In this document: piece after piece, positions 33,752-45,554 of the stretch
Numbering within the stretch: position 1 is the stretch's first letter
Layout: each line of letters starts with the position of its first letter
Origin: Acidobacteriota bacterium
GTDB taxonomy: Bacteria > Acidobacteriota > Terriglobia > Bryobacterales > Bryobacteraceae
Reading direction: 5' to 3'
Assembly (NCBI GenBank): GCA_018268715.1
Contig: JAFDVZ010000008.1
Coordinates: forward strand, 142,249-206,248
DNA: 64,000 bases
The notes under the pieces: generated by a model
The model's input: only the letters and a program-made list of their open reading frames with translations
Databases searched by the model: none
Told to the model about the DNA's origin: nothing
Made by a program: the position numbers and the translations under genes

Positions 33752-35089
33752 ATGCGACTCCCCTTTCTTCTTTTTCTGCTTGCCGGGGCGGCGCTGGCCG
33801 ACGACGCATTGACGGTCCAGCAGGCGGTCGGCAATGCGCTGGCGAAACACCCGGCGATCGAGGCCGGGGCCGCCGGCGTGAAGGCCGCCGAGTCCCGGAT
33901 CGCACAGGCCAAGGGCGCGTCCCTGCCCCGGGTCAGCTACACCGAGGCCTGGATGCGAAGCAATAACCAGGTCTATGTGTTTGGATCGCTGCTGACTCAG
34001 CAGCAGTTCACGCCCGCCAATTTCGACATCAATTTCCTGAATGGGCCGGGATTCCTCAACAACTTTCAATCGCAAGTAACCGTCGACCAGACGATTTACG
34101 ATAACGGGTTCCGTAAGTCCCAAGTGGAGTCGGCGCGGATCGGCAAGGACATGGCCGGCGAGGAGAACCGCAAGACCGAGATGCAGGTGATCGCGGGCGT
34201 GCTGCGCTCCTATTACTCGGCCGCGGTGGCGCAGGACCGGATCCGCGTGGCCGATGAAGCGATGCGGTCCGCCGAGGCCGATTTGAAGAGGGCCGAGACG
34301 CGGCTTTCGGCGGGCGTGACGACGAACGCCGATGTGCTGGCGCTGCGGGTTCACGCGGCGGCGACGAAGGAGCAGCGCATCCGGCGGGGCTATGAGTTGG
34401 ACATGGCCCGGGCGGAGTTGAACCAGGCCATGGGGCTGCCGCTGGACGCCAAGTACGACCTGACCACTGCGCTGAAGCCGGCCGGGGCGGTGACGCTGGA
34501 TCGCGGGGCGATCGAGAATGAAGCCGCGGCGGGGCGGCCGGAAACTCGCGAGGCGCAACTGGCGTTGAAGATCGGCGAGGAACAGCGCAAGGCGGCGCGC
34601 GCGGCGATGCTGCCCGAGTTCTACTTTCGAGCGGGCTTCGAGGCCGACCGCCAACGCTTTGTGACGCGGGGCGGGGCGAATTGGCTGGCTTCGGCGGGGC
34701 TGAGGTGGACGCTGTTTGACGGCGGCGCGGACCGGGCGCGCATGGCCGAGGTGCGGCACGAGACCGAGCAGCGCGCGGCGCAGGCGCGACTGGCCGAGAG
34801 CTATACGCGGCTGGAGGCGCGGCGGGCGACGCTCGATTTCGAGTCGGCGAATCAACGGTTGGAGGTGACGCGGGCGGCGATCGCGATGGCCGAGGAGAGC
34901 CTGCGCATCATCCGCAACCGGTATGAGAGCGGGCTGACCGATGTAACCGAACTGCTGCGCAGCGAGACCGCGATGGTGGAGGCCCGAAGCCGTGACATCG
35001 AAGCGGTGCGCGACCAGGTGATGGCCGCGGTGGCGCTGGAATCCGCGCGTGGACAGTTGACGAAGAATTCCGAACTGGTGAACCGATGA
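33752..35089 (+). CDS. TolC-family outer membrane efflux protein
   Basis: A 445-residue protein with signal peptide MRLPFLLFLLAGAALADD and a strong ribosome binding site (GGGGAGAGGAT) just before the ATG. The two long helical coiled-coil hairpins (e.g. ESARIGKDMAGEENRKTEMQ and EVRHETEQRAAQARL) and short strands match TolC/OprM. It should form the outer membrane duct. Its stop overlaps the adaptor start as ATGA, the first of three such overlaps in this operon. Confidence 0.9.
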   Translation: MRLPFLLFLLAGAALADDALTVQQAVGNALAKHPAIEAGAAGVKAAESRIAQAKGASLPRVSYTEAWMRSNNQVYVFGSLLTQQQFTPANFDINFLNGPGFLNNFQSQVTVDQTIYDNGFRKSQVESARIGKDMAGEENRKTEMQVIAGVLRSYYSAAVAQDRIRVADEAMRSAEADLKRAETRLSAGVTTNADVLALRVHAAATKEQRIRRGYELDMARAELNQAMGLPLDAKYDLTTALKPAGAVTLDRGAIENEAAAGRPETREAQLALKIGEEQRKAARAAMLPEFYFRAGFEADRQRFVTRGGANWLASAGLRWTLFDGGADRARMAEVRHETEQRAAQARLAESYTRLEARRATLDFESANQRLEVTRAAIAMAEESLRIIRNRYESGLTDVTELLRSETAMVEARSRDIEAVRDQVMAAVALESARGQLTKNSELVNR

Positions 35090-36245
35090 TTGGTGAATCG
35101 ATGATCCGCCGTTTCCTTCCTATTCCTTTTTTCGCCGCCCTGGTGGCGTGCGGTTCGAAATCCGAGGCCCCGAAGGCCGAACTCAAGACGGGACCGACGG
35201 TGCAGGCTCGCACCGCCACGGTGACCCAGACCGAATGGCCGTCGTTGTACGAAGCGGTGGGGACCGTGCGGGCGCGGACCGCGACGCAGGTTTCCGGACG
35301 CATCATGGGCGCGGCGCGCCAGGTGATGGTGCGCGTGGGCGATCGCGTGAAACAGGGCCAGACGCTGGTGGTGGTGGATTCGCGGGACATCGAGGCGCGG
35401 CAGCGACAGGCCGATGCGGGGCTGGCGGAAGCGCGGGCCGCGGAGGCCGAGGCGGTGAATGCGATCGAGTCGGCGAAGGCGAACCTGGAGCTGGCGGAAT
35501 CGACGTTCAAGCGCATGAAGGACCTGCACGATAAACAGTCCCTGTCGAACCAGGAGTTCGACGAAGCTTCCGCGCGGCTGCGCATGGCCAAGGCCAACGC
35601 GGACATGGCGGCGTCGCGGAAGAAGCAGGTTGAGGCCAAGATCGCGCAGGCCGCCGAAGAGCGCAACGCGGCGGGGATTCAAGGCGGGTTTGCGACGATC
35701 ACGGCGCCGTTTGCGGGCGTGGTGACGGAGAAGACCGTGGAGCCGGGCGCGATGGTGACGCCGGGCGCGCCGCTGATGACCATCGAGCGCGAGGGCGCCT
35801 ATCGGCTGGAAGCGGCCGTGGAGGAAGCGAACATCGCCAAGGTCCGGGTGGGGATGCATGTGACGGTGATGCTCGATTCGATGGACCACGCCATTGACGC
35901 GGTGGTTTCCGAGATCGCGCCATCGGTGGATCCGGCCTCGCGCGCGTTCACGGCGAAGATCGATTTGCCGGGGATGGCGAACCTTCGCAGCGGGATGTTC
36001 GGGCGGGCGCGGTTCGCCACCGGGTCTCGCGAGGTGCTGGCCGCGCCGGTGGGCGCGGTGGTGGAGCGCGGACAGATCCAGTGGGTGTTCGTGGCCGAGG
36101 GCGGCGTAGCGCGGGGACGCATTGTCACGCTGGGGCAGCGGAATCAGGATAGCGTCGAGGTGCTGTCGGGATTGAAGGCGGGCGAGACGGTGGTGGCTTC
36201 GGCGACCGGCGAACTGGTCGACGGGGCCCGGCTGGAGGTTCGGCA

Positions 36246-36249
<4 letters not shown>
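35086..36249 (+). CDS. RND efflux periplasmic adaptor, lipoprotein
   Basis: A 387-residue membrane fusion protein. The signal ends in the lipobox AALVAC, so Cys22 should be lipidated. The lipoyl-like segment [21 protein letters not shown], a helical hairpin (about 100-190) and the beta-barrel segment [20 protein letters not shown] follow in the usual order. It bridges the pump and the TolC protein. A second ATG five codons later is possible. It overlaps both neighbours by an ATGA or GTGA. Confidence 0.9.
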
Positions 36250-39424
<3,175 letters not shown>

Positions 39425-39428
<4 letters not shown>

Positions 39429-39646
39429 CTGTCGACCGCTATCTGCGGATGATCGCGGGTGGGTTCATCCTGCTGAGCCTCGCGCTGGGGCACTGGGTGC
39501 ATCCTTATTGGTACTTTCTGACGGCGTTCGTGGGGCTGAATCTGTTGCAGTCGGCGTTCACGAACTGGTGCCCGGCGATTACGATTCTGAAGTCGCTGGG
39601 CGTGAAGAGTTGTGTCCACGAGATGAGGGCGGCGTCCGGACGGTGA
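39425..39646 (+). CDS. DUF2892 (YgaP-like) small membrane protein
   Basis: A 73-residue protein with two membrane helices ([14 protein letters not shown] and [16 protein letters not shown]) and the conserved [19 protein letters not shown] ending. DUF2892 is also the membrane domain of the rhodanese YgaP. The two cysteines suggest redox or sulfane chemistry linked to the pump. It overlaps the pump's stop as ATGA and ends the operon. Confidence 0.85.
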
Positions 39647-39718
39647 GGGCGCAATACCCTCCCGACGGTATTTCCAAGCGGCGTTCGCTGCCTTAAGATG
39701 GATTCAACTTGTGTGGGG

Positions 39719-39749
39719 GCTTGCCGACGATCCTGATGGTCCGGCAAGC
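39719..39749. terminator. Hairpin after the efflux operon, possible terminator
   Basis: GCTTGCCG at 39719-39726 pairs with CGGCAAGC at 39742-39749. No T-run follows, so a factor-independent terminator is uncertain. It lies 72 bases after the DUF2892 stop. Confidence 0.45.
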
Positions 39750-39758
39750 TTGTCGTTA

Positions 39759-39794
39759 TGGCCCGGCGGCTTCCAGCACTCAGCCGCCGGGCCA
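39759..39794. terminator. Strong 13-bp GC hairpin before the S46 gene
   Basis: TGGCCCGGCGGCT at 39759-39771 and its exact reverse complement AGCCGCCGGGCCA at 39782-39794, separated by 10 bases. It is symmetrical and T-poor on both sides. It may end transcription in either direction or act as an mRNA-stabilising structure. Confidence 0.5.
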
Positions 39795-39865
39795 CGGGTT
39801 CCCTTGGCGGTTCGGTGACGACGCGGCCGCGCGATTCCGAAACTCGGATGTATCCTGAAGTTTCG

Positions 39866-41968
39866 ATGAATCCGCGTATCTTTGCGTTGCTGCTGGCGGC
39901 GGCCGCGTTGCTCGACGCCGCTGAAGGGAAATGGACTCCGGCACAGGTGCTGGAGTTGGATCGCACCTGGCTTTCCAAACAGGGGCTGGAGATTCCACCG
40001 GAGCGGTTGTGGGATCCGAAGACCGGCGAAGGGCTGCTTTCGGCCGTGATCAGCACGGGCGGCTGCTCGGCTGCGTTCGTCAGTTCAGACGGGTTGTTCC
40101 TCACCAATCATCACTGCCTTTTCGGCATCCTGCAAGAACATAGCACTACAGCCAACGACTTCATCACGCATGGGTTTCTGGCTTCGGGTCCCGAGGGGGA
40201 ACTTCGCAGTAAGACGACCCGCGTGACCATGCCGCACCGGTTCACCGATGTCACGAAAGACGTGCTGGCGGCGGTTCCGGCGGGGGCTGACGATCTGGCT
40301 CGTTATCGGGCCATCGAGGGGAAGCAGAAGCAACTGGTGGCGGAGTGCGAGCGGGCGAAGGGGCATCGGTGCCGGGTGGCGGCGTTCGATGGCGGGTTGT
40401 ACTACCAACTGGTGGACGCGATCGAGATCGCCGATGTGCGGCTGGTGTATGCGCCGCCTCGGTCGGTGGGGGAGTTCGGCGGGGAGATCGATAATTTCGC
40501 CTGGCCCCGGCATGCGGGGGATTATGCGATTGGTCGGGCTTATGTGAACGGCGAGCCGTATCGGCCGAAGTATTGGCTGCCGCTGGCGAAAGAGGGCGTC
40601 GCGCCGGGGTCGTTCGTCATGGTGATGGGGTATCCGGGGACGACGTTCCGCGCGTTTACGGCCGCCGAGATGAATGAGCTGAAGCGGAACTTCGAGCGGC
40701 GCGTGGATTTGTATGGCGAGTTCATACGGACGCTGGAGGAGACCACGGCGGGTAAGCCCGAGGGCGAGATTGCAGTGGCCGCTACGCTGAAGAGTTTGAA
40801 TAACTCGTTCAAGAATGCGCAGGGGCAGTTGCAGGGGCTCGAACGGGGACGGCTCTTGGAGAAACAGGCCGAGGCGGAACGCGCGGTTGTGGCTTGGGCG
40901 GCGGGGCGGCCGGAGTTTCGCGATGCGATGACGGCTCGGGATGGGCTGGCGGCGATGATCGAGCAGAACGGGGCGACCTGGGAGCGCGATGCGCTGCTGG
41001 CGGCGATTCCGGCGGGGGCTCGGGCGTTGTCGCTGGCGACTACGGTGGTGCGGGCGGCCATCGAGCGGCAGAAGTCCGATGCGGAGCGCGATCCGGCGTA
41101 TATGGATCGCGAACTGGCTCGCATGGCGGACCGGTTGGAGAGGGAGCAGAAGAATTACTTCGAGCCGGCGGACCGGGCGCTGTTTGCGGTGTTTGTGCGG
41201 CGGGCGCTGGGGTTGGGGGCTCGAGAGCGGATTGCTTCGGTGGACGCGGCGTTTCCGGATGCGGCGGGCGTGGCTGGGCGTGTGGCGGCGCTGTATGCGG
41301 GGACCCAGGTGATGGATGCGGTCCAGCGGCGGGCGATGTTCGGCGAGACTCCGGCGCAGTTGAAGGCTCGGCGGGATCCGCTGCTGGAACTGGCGTTCAC
41401 GATTGTGCCGGAGCAGATTGCGCTGCGGGATCGGCAGGATCGGACGCTGGGGACGATTTCGCGGCTGCGGCCGGCTTGGCGGCGGGCGGTGATCGCACAT
41501 GCGGGCAAGCCGGTGGCGCCGGATGCGAATTCGACGCTGCGGGTGACGTTCGGGCATGTGGCGGGGTATTCGCCTCGGGATGCGGTGTTCTATACGCCGC
41601 AGTCGACGCTGAGCGGGATGGTGGAGAAGGTGACGGGGAAGGATCCGTTTCAGGCTCCGGCGAATGTGCTGGCGGCGGCTCGGGCGAGGGAGTTTGGGCG
41701 GTGGGCGGATCCCCGGCTGAAGGATGTGCCGGTAGATTTTCTGTCGGACGCGGATACGACGGGCGGGAATTCGGGGAGTCCCGTGGTGAATGGGAAGGGC
41801 GAGTTGGTGGGGGCGAACTTCGACCGGGTTTGGGAGAATGTCGCGAATGATTTTGGGTATAACTCGGCGGTGGCCCGGAATGTGATTACGGATGTGCGGT
41901 ATGTGCTGTGGAATCTGGACCGCGTGCAGCATGGGATTTGGCTGCTGCGGGATTTAGGGGTGGAGTAG
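39866..41968 (+). CDS. S46-family dipeptidyl peptidase (DPP7/DPP11-like)
   Basis: A 700-residue periplasmic exopeptidase started at ATG 39866, where the signal peptide MNPRIFALLLAAAALLDAAEG begins. The catalytic His is in LTNHHCLFG (about 80-87), the Asp in DNFAWPRHAGDYAIG and the Ser in TGGNSGSPVV (Ser636). ELVGANFDRVWENVAND resembles DPP7 more than DPP11, suggesting preference for hydrophobic rather than acidic residues, but this is an inference. It would release dipeptides from peptides in the periplasm. A GAAG sequence five bases before the start is a modest ribosome binding site. Confidence 0.88.
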   Translation: MNPRIFALLLAAAALLDAAEGKWTPAQVLELDRTWLSKQGLEIPPERLWDPKTGEGLLSAVISTGGCSAAFVSSDGLFLTNHHCLFGILQEHSTTANDFITHGFLASGPEGELRSKTTRVTMPHRFTDVTKDVLAAVPAGADDLARYRAIEGKQKQLVAECERAKGHRCRVAAFDGGLYYQLVDAIEIADVRLVYAPPRSVGEFGGEIDNFAWPRHAGDYAIGRAYVNGEPYRPKYWLPLAKEGVAPGSFVMVMGYPGTTFRAFTAAEMNELKRNFERRVDLYGEFIRTLEETTAGKPEGEIAVAATLKSLNNSFKNAQGQLQGLERGRLLEKQAEAERAVVAWAAGRPEFRDAMTARDGLAAMIEQNGATWERDALLAAIPAGARALSLATTVVRAAIERQKSDAERDPAYMDRELARMADRLEREQKNYFEPADRALFAVFVRRALGLGARERIASVDAAFPDAAGVAGRVAALYAGTQVMDAVQRRAMFGETPAQLKARRDPLLELAFTIVPEQIALRDRQDRTLGTISRLRPAWRRAVIAHAGKPVAPDANSTLRVTFGHVAGYSPRDAVFYTPQSTLSGMVEKVTGKDPFQAPANVLAAARAREFGRWADPRLKDVPVDFLSDADTTGGNSGSPVVNGKGELVGANFDRVWENVANDFGYNSAVARNVITDVRYVLWNLDRVQHGIWLLRDLGVE

Positions 41969-41998
41969 CGGACCGGCGATCCGGCCGTCTTTTTTCAC

Positions 41999-42160
41999 GT
42001 GGTGTTGAAAGACAGCGCCACGCGCGGGCGCATGCTCGGGAACGTGACTGCCTTGGTCCGGAAGCGGCTCAGTGAGATGCCGCGGCGGCTCGACGCCCCG
42101 TTCATCGGCTATCCGGATTTTCGAAGTGAATCGGAAGTAGCCGAAGTTCGGCAAGGCTAA
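41999..42160 (+). pseudogene. Short frame of unknown identity, possibly a gene remnant
   Basis: From GTG 41999 to TAA 42160 an open frame encodes 53 residues, VVLKDSATRGRMLGNVTALV followed by RKRLSEMPRRLDAPFIGYPD. The same frame stays open upstream to the S46 stop codon with DPAVFFH. It looks like the C-terminal part of a small protein rather than chance coding. I do not recognise it. It stands just before the HEPN-like fragment, so both may come from one decayed cassette. Confidence 0.35.
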
Positions 42161-42166
42161 CGCGCG

Positions 42167-42355
42167 ATGGGCCTACCGGAGGATCTGCTCGAACAGGCGG
42201 ACCACTTGGCCCGCTGGGATTGGAAACACCCCAAGCAGGCCAGCCTTCGGCGGGCGGTTTCGACCGCTTACTACGCGGTGTTTCACATGCTCGTTTCCGA
42301 GGCGGTCGCCTATTGGAAGCTTCTGCGGCTCCTCCTCGTTCCCGACAGGCGTTGA
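42167..42355 (+). pseudogene. HEPN-domain N-terminal fragment
   Basis: A 62-residue frame, LPEDLLEQADHLARWDWKHP followed by KQASLRRAVSTAYYAVFHML. RR.VSTAYYAVFH is the helix motif at the start of HEPN domains, which are usually 110-150 residues. The R-x4-6-H motif that cuts RNA would come later and is absent here, so it is a truncated gene. HEPN proteins form toxin or defence modules, often next to nucleotidyltransferases. It faces the Uma2 gene. Confidence 0.55.
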
Positions 42356-42362
42356 ATTTCGT

Positions 42363-42896
42363 TTAGCCGAAAATCTCGGAGACCGGGAGTTTGCCGCCGC
42401 CGAAGTCGGCCATGTCGATTTCGTCGCCGGGTTTGTAGATGCCGGAGGCGGGGCCGCCGTTGACCTTTACGGTCTTCGTTTCGATGTTGACGGTCCAGAA
42501 TTGCTTGGCGCCGTTGCGGAGGCAGATCTCTTCGCGGTCGAGCATTTCCATGGCGGTGTTGCTGGGGGAGAGGACTTCGATGACGAGGTCTGGAGCCCCG
42601 ATGAGGCATTGACGGCCTCCCACCGCCGTCCACCGATCGTTGATCACCCAACCGACGTCGGCAGCCCATTCGTTATAGTCCTGCGTCGGGCGGAACGGCA
42701 ATTCCGTTCCGGCGTAGCCTAGGCTTCCAATGAGGCGGTAGAGAGCCAGGAATAGCGCCCGGCAGATCTCATGATGAAGCTTCGGGGGGAATGACACGTC
42801 TATCAGTTCTCCGTTCCTCAGCTCGTACTTGCCGCCTGCCGGGTTCGGGATCTTTTCGAATTCCGCGACTGTGATTAAGCCGGTCGTCGCCGCCAT
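42363..42896 (-). CDS. Uma2-family (DUF820) endonuclease-like protein
   Basis: A 177-residue protein with the PD-(D/E)xK-like core: GGKYELRNGELIDV, then LIGAPDLVIEVLSPSN and the catalytic region EICLRNGAKQFWTVN. Uma2 proteins are common in cyanobacteria and acidobacteria and have no settled role. Its likely -10 box TAAAAT overlaps the nuoH stop codon and lies 6 bases before the ATG, so it is not translated as part of the nuo operon in the normal way. Confidence 0.82.
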   Translation of the reverse strand: MAATTGLITVAEFEKIPNPAGGKYELRNGELIDVSFPPKLHHEICRALFLALYRLIGSLGYAGTELPFRPTQDYNEWAADVGWVINDRWTAVGGRQCLIGAPDLVIEVLSPSNTAMEMLDREEICLRNGAKQFWTVNIETKTVKVNGGPASGIYKPGDEIDMADFGGGKLPVSEIFG

Positions 42897-42902
42897 AGGT
42901 CC

Positions 42903-42908
42903 ATTTTA
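42903..42908 (-). promoter_or_regulatory. Likely -10 box (TAAAAT) for the Uma2 gene, overlapping the nuoH stop
   Basis: Read on the minus strand, TAAAAT is followed by GGACCT and the ATG at 42896, a 6-base gap. The first three bases TAA are the nuoH stop codon. Confidence 0.45.
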
Positions 42909-44084
42909 GGACTTTGCCATGCCGATCAGGGCGTTTACGAAGATCGCGCCCAGGGCCGTCGGGATCATGACCTTCCAGCCGATGTTCATGAGCTGGTCGT
43001 AACGGAAGCGCGGGAATGTGCCGCGGACCCAGATCAGCGAGTAGATCGCCACCGACACCTTGAAGAAGAACCAGAAGATGTCGATGATGGCGAGGTTCAC
43101 CATCGGGATCAGGAACAAACCTCCGATGCCGATCAGGATCAGCGCGAGCACGATCAGGAACAGGCGGTGCGGCGCGTAGGGCAGGCGCTTCGACATCGGG
43201 AAACACCACACGCCCGATCCGATGAACAGGATTGCCGGGAAGGCGTAGTTGAACGGGATCTCGAGCCAGTTCACGTTCGGGAATGGCCGCAGCCATCCGC
43301 CCCAGAACACCGTCACCATCACGCTGCTGACCACGAACATCGCCGCGTATTCGCTGAGGAAGTAGAGCGCCCAGCGGAAGCCGCTGTATTCGGTGTGATA
43401 ACCGGCCACCAACTCGGATTCGGCTTCGGGGAGGTCGAACGGGGCGCGGTTGGTTTCGGCCACCGCCGCGATCATGTAACACACGAACGGCACAATCATG
43501 AAGCCGAAATTGTCGAAAACGAACCACAGGCCCTGCGACTGCTGGTTCTTCACGATCTGCACCATGCTCAACGTGCCGGCGGCCATCACGCCCGACAGGA
43601 GCGCGAGCGCCAACGCCACTTCGTAGCTGACCAACTGCGCCGCGCTGCGCAACGCGCCCAGCAGCGAATAGTGGCTGTTGGAGGCCCATCCACCAAGGAT
43701 GATGCCCAGGATGCCGACCGCTGACATCGCGGAAACGATCAGTATGCCGACGTTCACATCGGCGACCCTCAGGCTGGCGCTAAAGGGCAAGACCGCGAAA
43801 CTGGTGAGCGCGGTGAACGTGGAGATCATCGGGGCGAACCAGAAGATGCTCTTGTCGGAATCCTCCGGAATGATGTCTTCCTTGATGAGCAGCTTCACCG
43901 CGTCGGCGATGGGCTGCAGGAAGCCGTGGGGTCCGACGCGCATCGGCCCGAGGCGCACCTGTAGGTCGGCGAGCACCTTGCGCTCCACCAACACCATGTA
44001 TCCGGCGAGCAGGGGGAAGCCGAAGACGATGACCAGGGTCATCACGAAGGGCAGGAACAGGGGGTGCGAGAGGATCGTTTCCAT
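42906..44084 (-). CDS. nuoH: NADH-quinone oxidoreductase subunit H
   Basis: A 392-residue membrane protein with eight or more helices, longer than the E. coli protein (about 325) because of extended loops. The conserved NuoH motifs are present: GPMRVGPHGFLQPIADAVKL near the N-terminus and ESELVAGYHTEYSGF in the quinone-side loop. NuoH forms the quinone pocket and the link from the peripheral arm to the proton channels of complex I. Here it is the last gene of the operon, after nuoN, instead of between nuoG and nuoI; it follows nuoN by 6 bases. Confidence 0.96.
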   Translation of the reverse strand: METILSHPLFLPFVMTLVIVFGFPLLAGYMVLVERKVLADLQVRLGPMRVGPHGFLQPIADAVKLLIKEDIIPEDSDKSIFWFAPMISTFTALTSFAVLPFSASLRVADVNVGILIVSAMSAVGILGIILGGWASNSHYSLLGALRSAAQLVSYEVALALALLSGVMAAGTLSMVQIVKNQQSQGLWFVFDNFGFMIVPFVCYMIAAVAETNRAPFDLPEAESELVAGYHTEYSGFRWALYFLSEYAAMFVVSSVMVTVFWGGWLRPFPNVNWLEIPFNYAFPAILFIGSGVWCFPMSKRLPYAPHRLFLIVLALILIGIGGLFLIPMVNLAIIDIFWFFFKVSVAIYSLIWVRGTFPRFRYDQLMNIGWKVMIPTALGAIFVNALIGMAKS

Positions 44085-44090
44085 TGTCTG

Positions 44091-45554
44091 TTACTTCAAC
44101 AGTGAGTCGCCGACATACCGGAATACCGGCTCGGGGAAGACTCCGATTAAGAGCGTGAGCGCGCCGGTTACGCCGAGCGCGAAACGCAGGCCCCAACTCG
44201 CCTCGGGGGGCGCCATCTCCGTCTCCTCGCGCACGAACATGCTGCGCACGATGCGGAAGTAATAATAGATGGCCACCGCGACGTAGAGGGTCGCGACGAC
44301 GGCGATGTAATAGTGGCCCGTTTCGACCAGCGCCAGGAAAATGTAGTACTTGCCGAGGAAGCCGGCCGTGGGCGGAATGCCCGCGAGCGACAACAGGAAC
44401 ACCAGCATGAAAACGGCGTAAACGGGATGCCGGTGAACGAGGCCCGCCACGTCGTCGACGTCCTCACCGAGGATGTCTGCGCGGCGCATGGCTACGACCA
44501 CGAGCAGCGCGCCCAGGTTCATGAACGTGTAGACGACCAGGTAGACGCCGATGCCCTTCAGGCCCGTTTCGTTGCCGGCCACCAAGCCCAACAGCATGTA
44601 GCCCGCGTGCGAGATTCCGCTGTAGGCGAGCAGGCGCTTGATGTTGGTCTGGCTGATGGCGGCCAGGTTGCCGATGGTCAAGCTCGCGAGGGCGACGAAA
44701 ATCAGAATCGGCTGCCACATCTCACGGACCGAGGCGAGCGGTTCGAGGAAAATGCGCAGCAGGATGGCGAACGAGGCGGCCTTCGAACCCACCGAGAGAT
44801 AGGCGGTGATGGTGGTGGGCGCGCCTTCGTAGGCGTCCGGCGCCCACATGTGGAACGGCGCGGCGGAGACCTTGAAGAACAGGCCGACCGAGGTGGTGGC
44901 CAGGGCGAGGAAGGTCAACGGATCCCATACGCCGCGGGAGGCGATGGCGCTCGCGATTTCGCGCAAGTTGGTGGAGCCCGACACGCCGTAGAGCATCGAG
45001 AAGCCGAAGGCGAGGAAGCCGCTCGAGAACGCGCCGAGCAGCAGGTACTTCAGGGCCGCTTCGTTCGACCGGCGGACGTCGCGCAGGAAGCCCACCATGA
45101 TGTAGAAGCACAGCGCCATCAGCTCAATGCCGATGAAGAGCGTGATCAGGTCGTGGCCGGTGGCGAGAAAGAACATCCCGCATTGGGCCAGCAGCACCAG
45201 GCCGTAGTATTCGGCCCGATGCTCGCCTTCGATTTCGAGATAGCGGTAGGAGATCAGGATCACGATGGCCGCGGTGGCCAGGAAGATCCAGTTGAAGAGC
45301 ATCGAGAAACCGTCGATGACCAGCGTGCCGTGAAAGGCCGAATGGATGATGCCCTTGTTGACTTCGCCCTGCTGCATCCACAACGCCCATCCGGTGAAGG
45401 CCAGACCCGCAAGCGAAATGCCGGCGAGCCAGTGCTTGCGGCGGTCCGCTTCGTCGAGCAGGAACTCGAACAGCATCACGACGCAGCCAAACACCGCCAG
45501 GTAGATGGACGGGAGCAGGACGAAATGATCGGTGCTCGTGTAGAATTCGCTCAT
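44091..45554 (-). CDS. nuoN: NADH-quinone oxidoreductase subunit N
   Basis: A 487-residue antiporter-like subunit with about fourteen helices, close to the E. coli length. Conserved charged residues lie in GIELMALCFYIMVG (Glu) and in the later segment FHMWAPDAYEGAPT. It is one of three proton-pumping subunits. Its start overlaps the nuoM stop by 4 bases, so the two are translationally coupled. Confidence 0.95.
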   Translation of the reverse strand: MSEFYTSTDHFVLLPSIYLAVFGCVVMLFEFLLDEADRRKHWLAGISLAGLAFTGWALWMQQGEVNKGIIHSAFHGTLVIDGFSMLFNWIFLATAAIVILISYRYLEIEGEHRAEYYGLVLLAQCGMFFLATGHDLITLFIGIELMALCFYIMVGFLRDVRRSNEAALKYLLLGAFSSGFLAFGFSMLYGVSGSTNLREIASAIASRGVWDPLTFLALATTSVGLFFKVSAAPFHMWAPDAYEGAPTTITAYLSVGSKAASFAILLRIFLEPLASVREMWQPILIFVALASLTIGNLAAISQTNIKRLLAYSGISHAGYMLLGLVAGNETGLKGIGVYLVVYTFMNLGALLVVVAMRRADILGEDVDDVAGLVHRHPVYAVFMLVFLLSLAGIPPTAGFLGKYYIFLALVETGHYYIAVVATLYVAVAIYYYFRIVRSMFVREETEMAPPEASWGLRFALGVTGALTLLIGVFPEPVFRYVGDSLLK

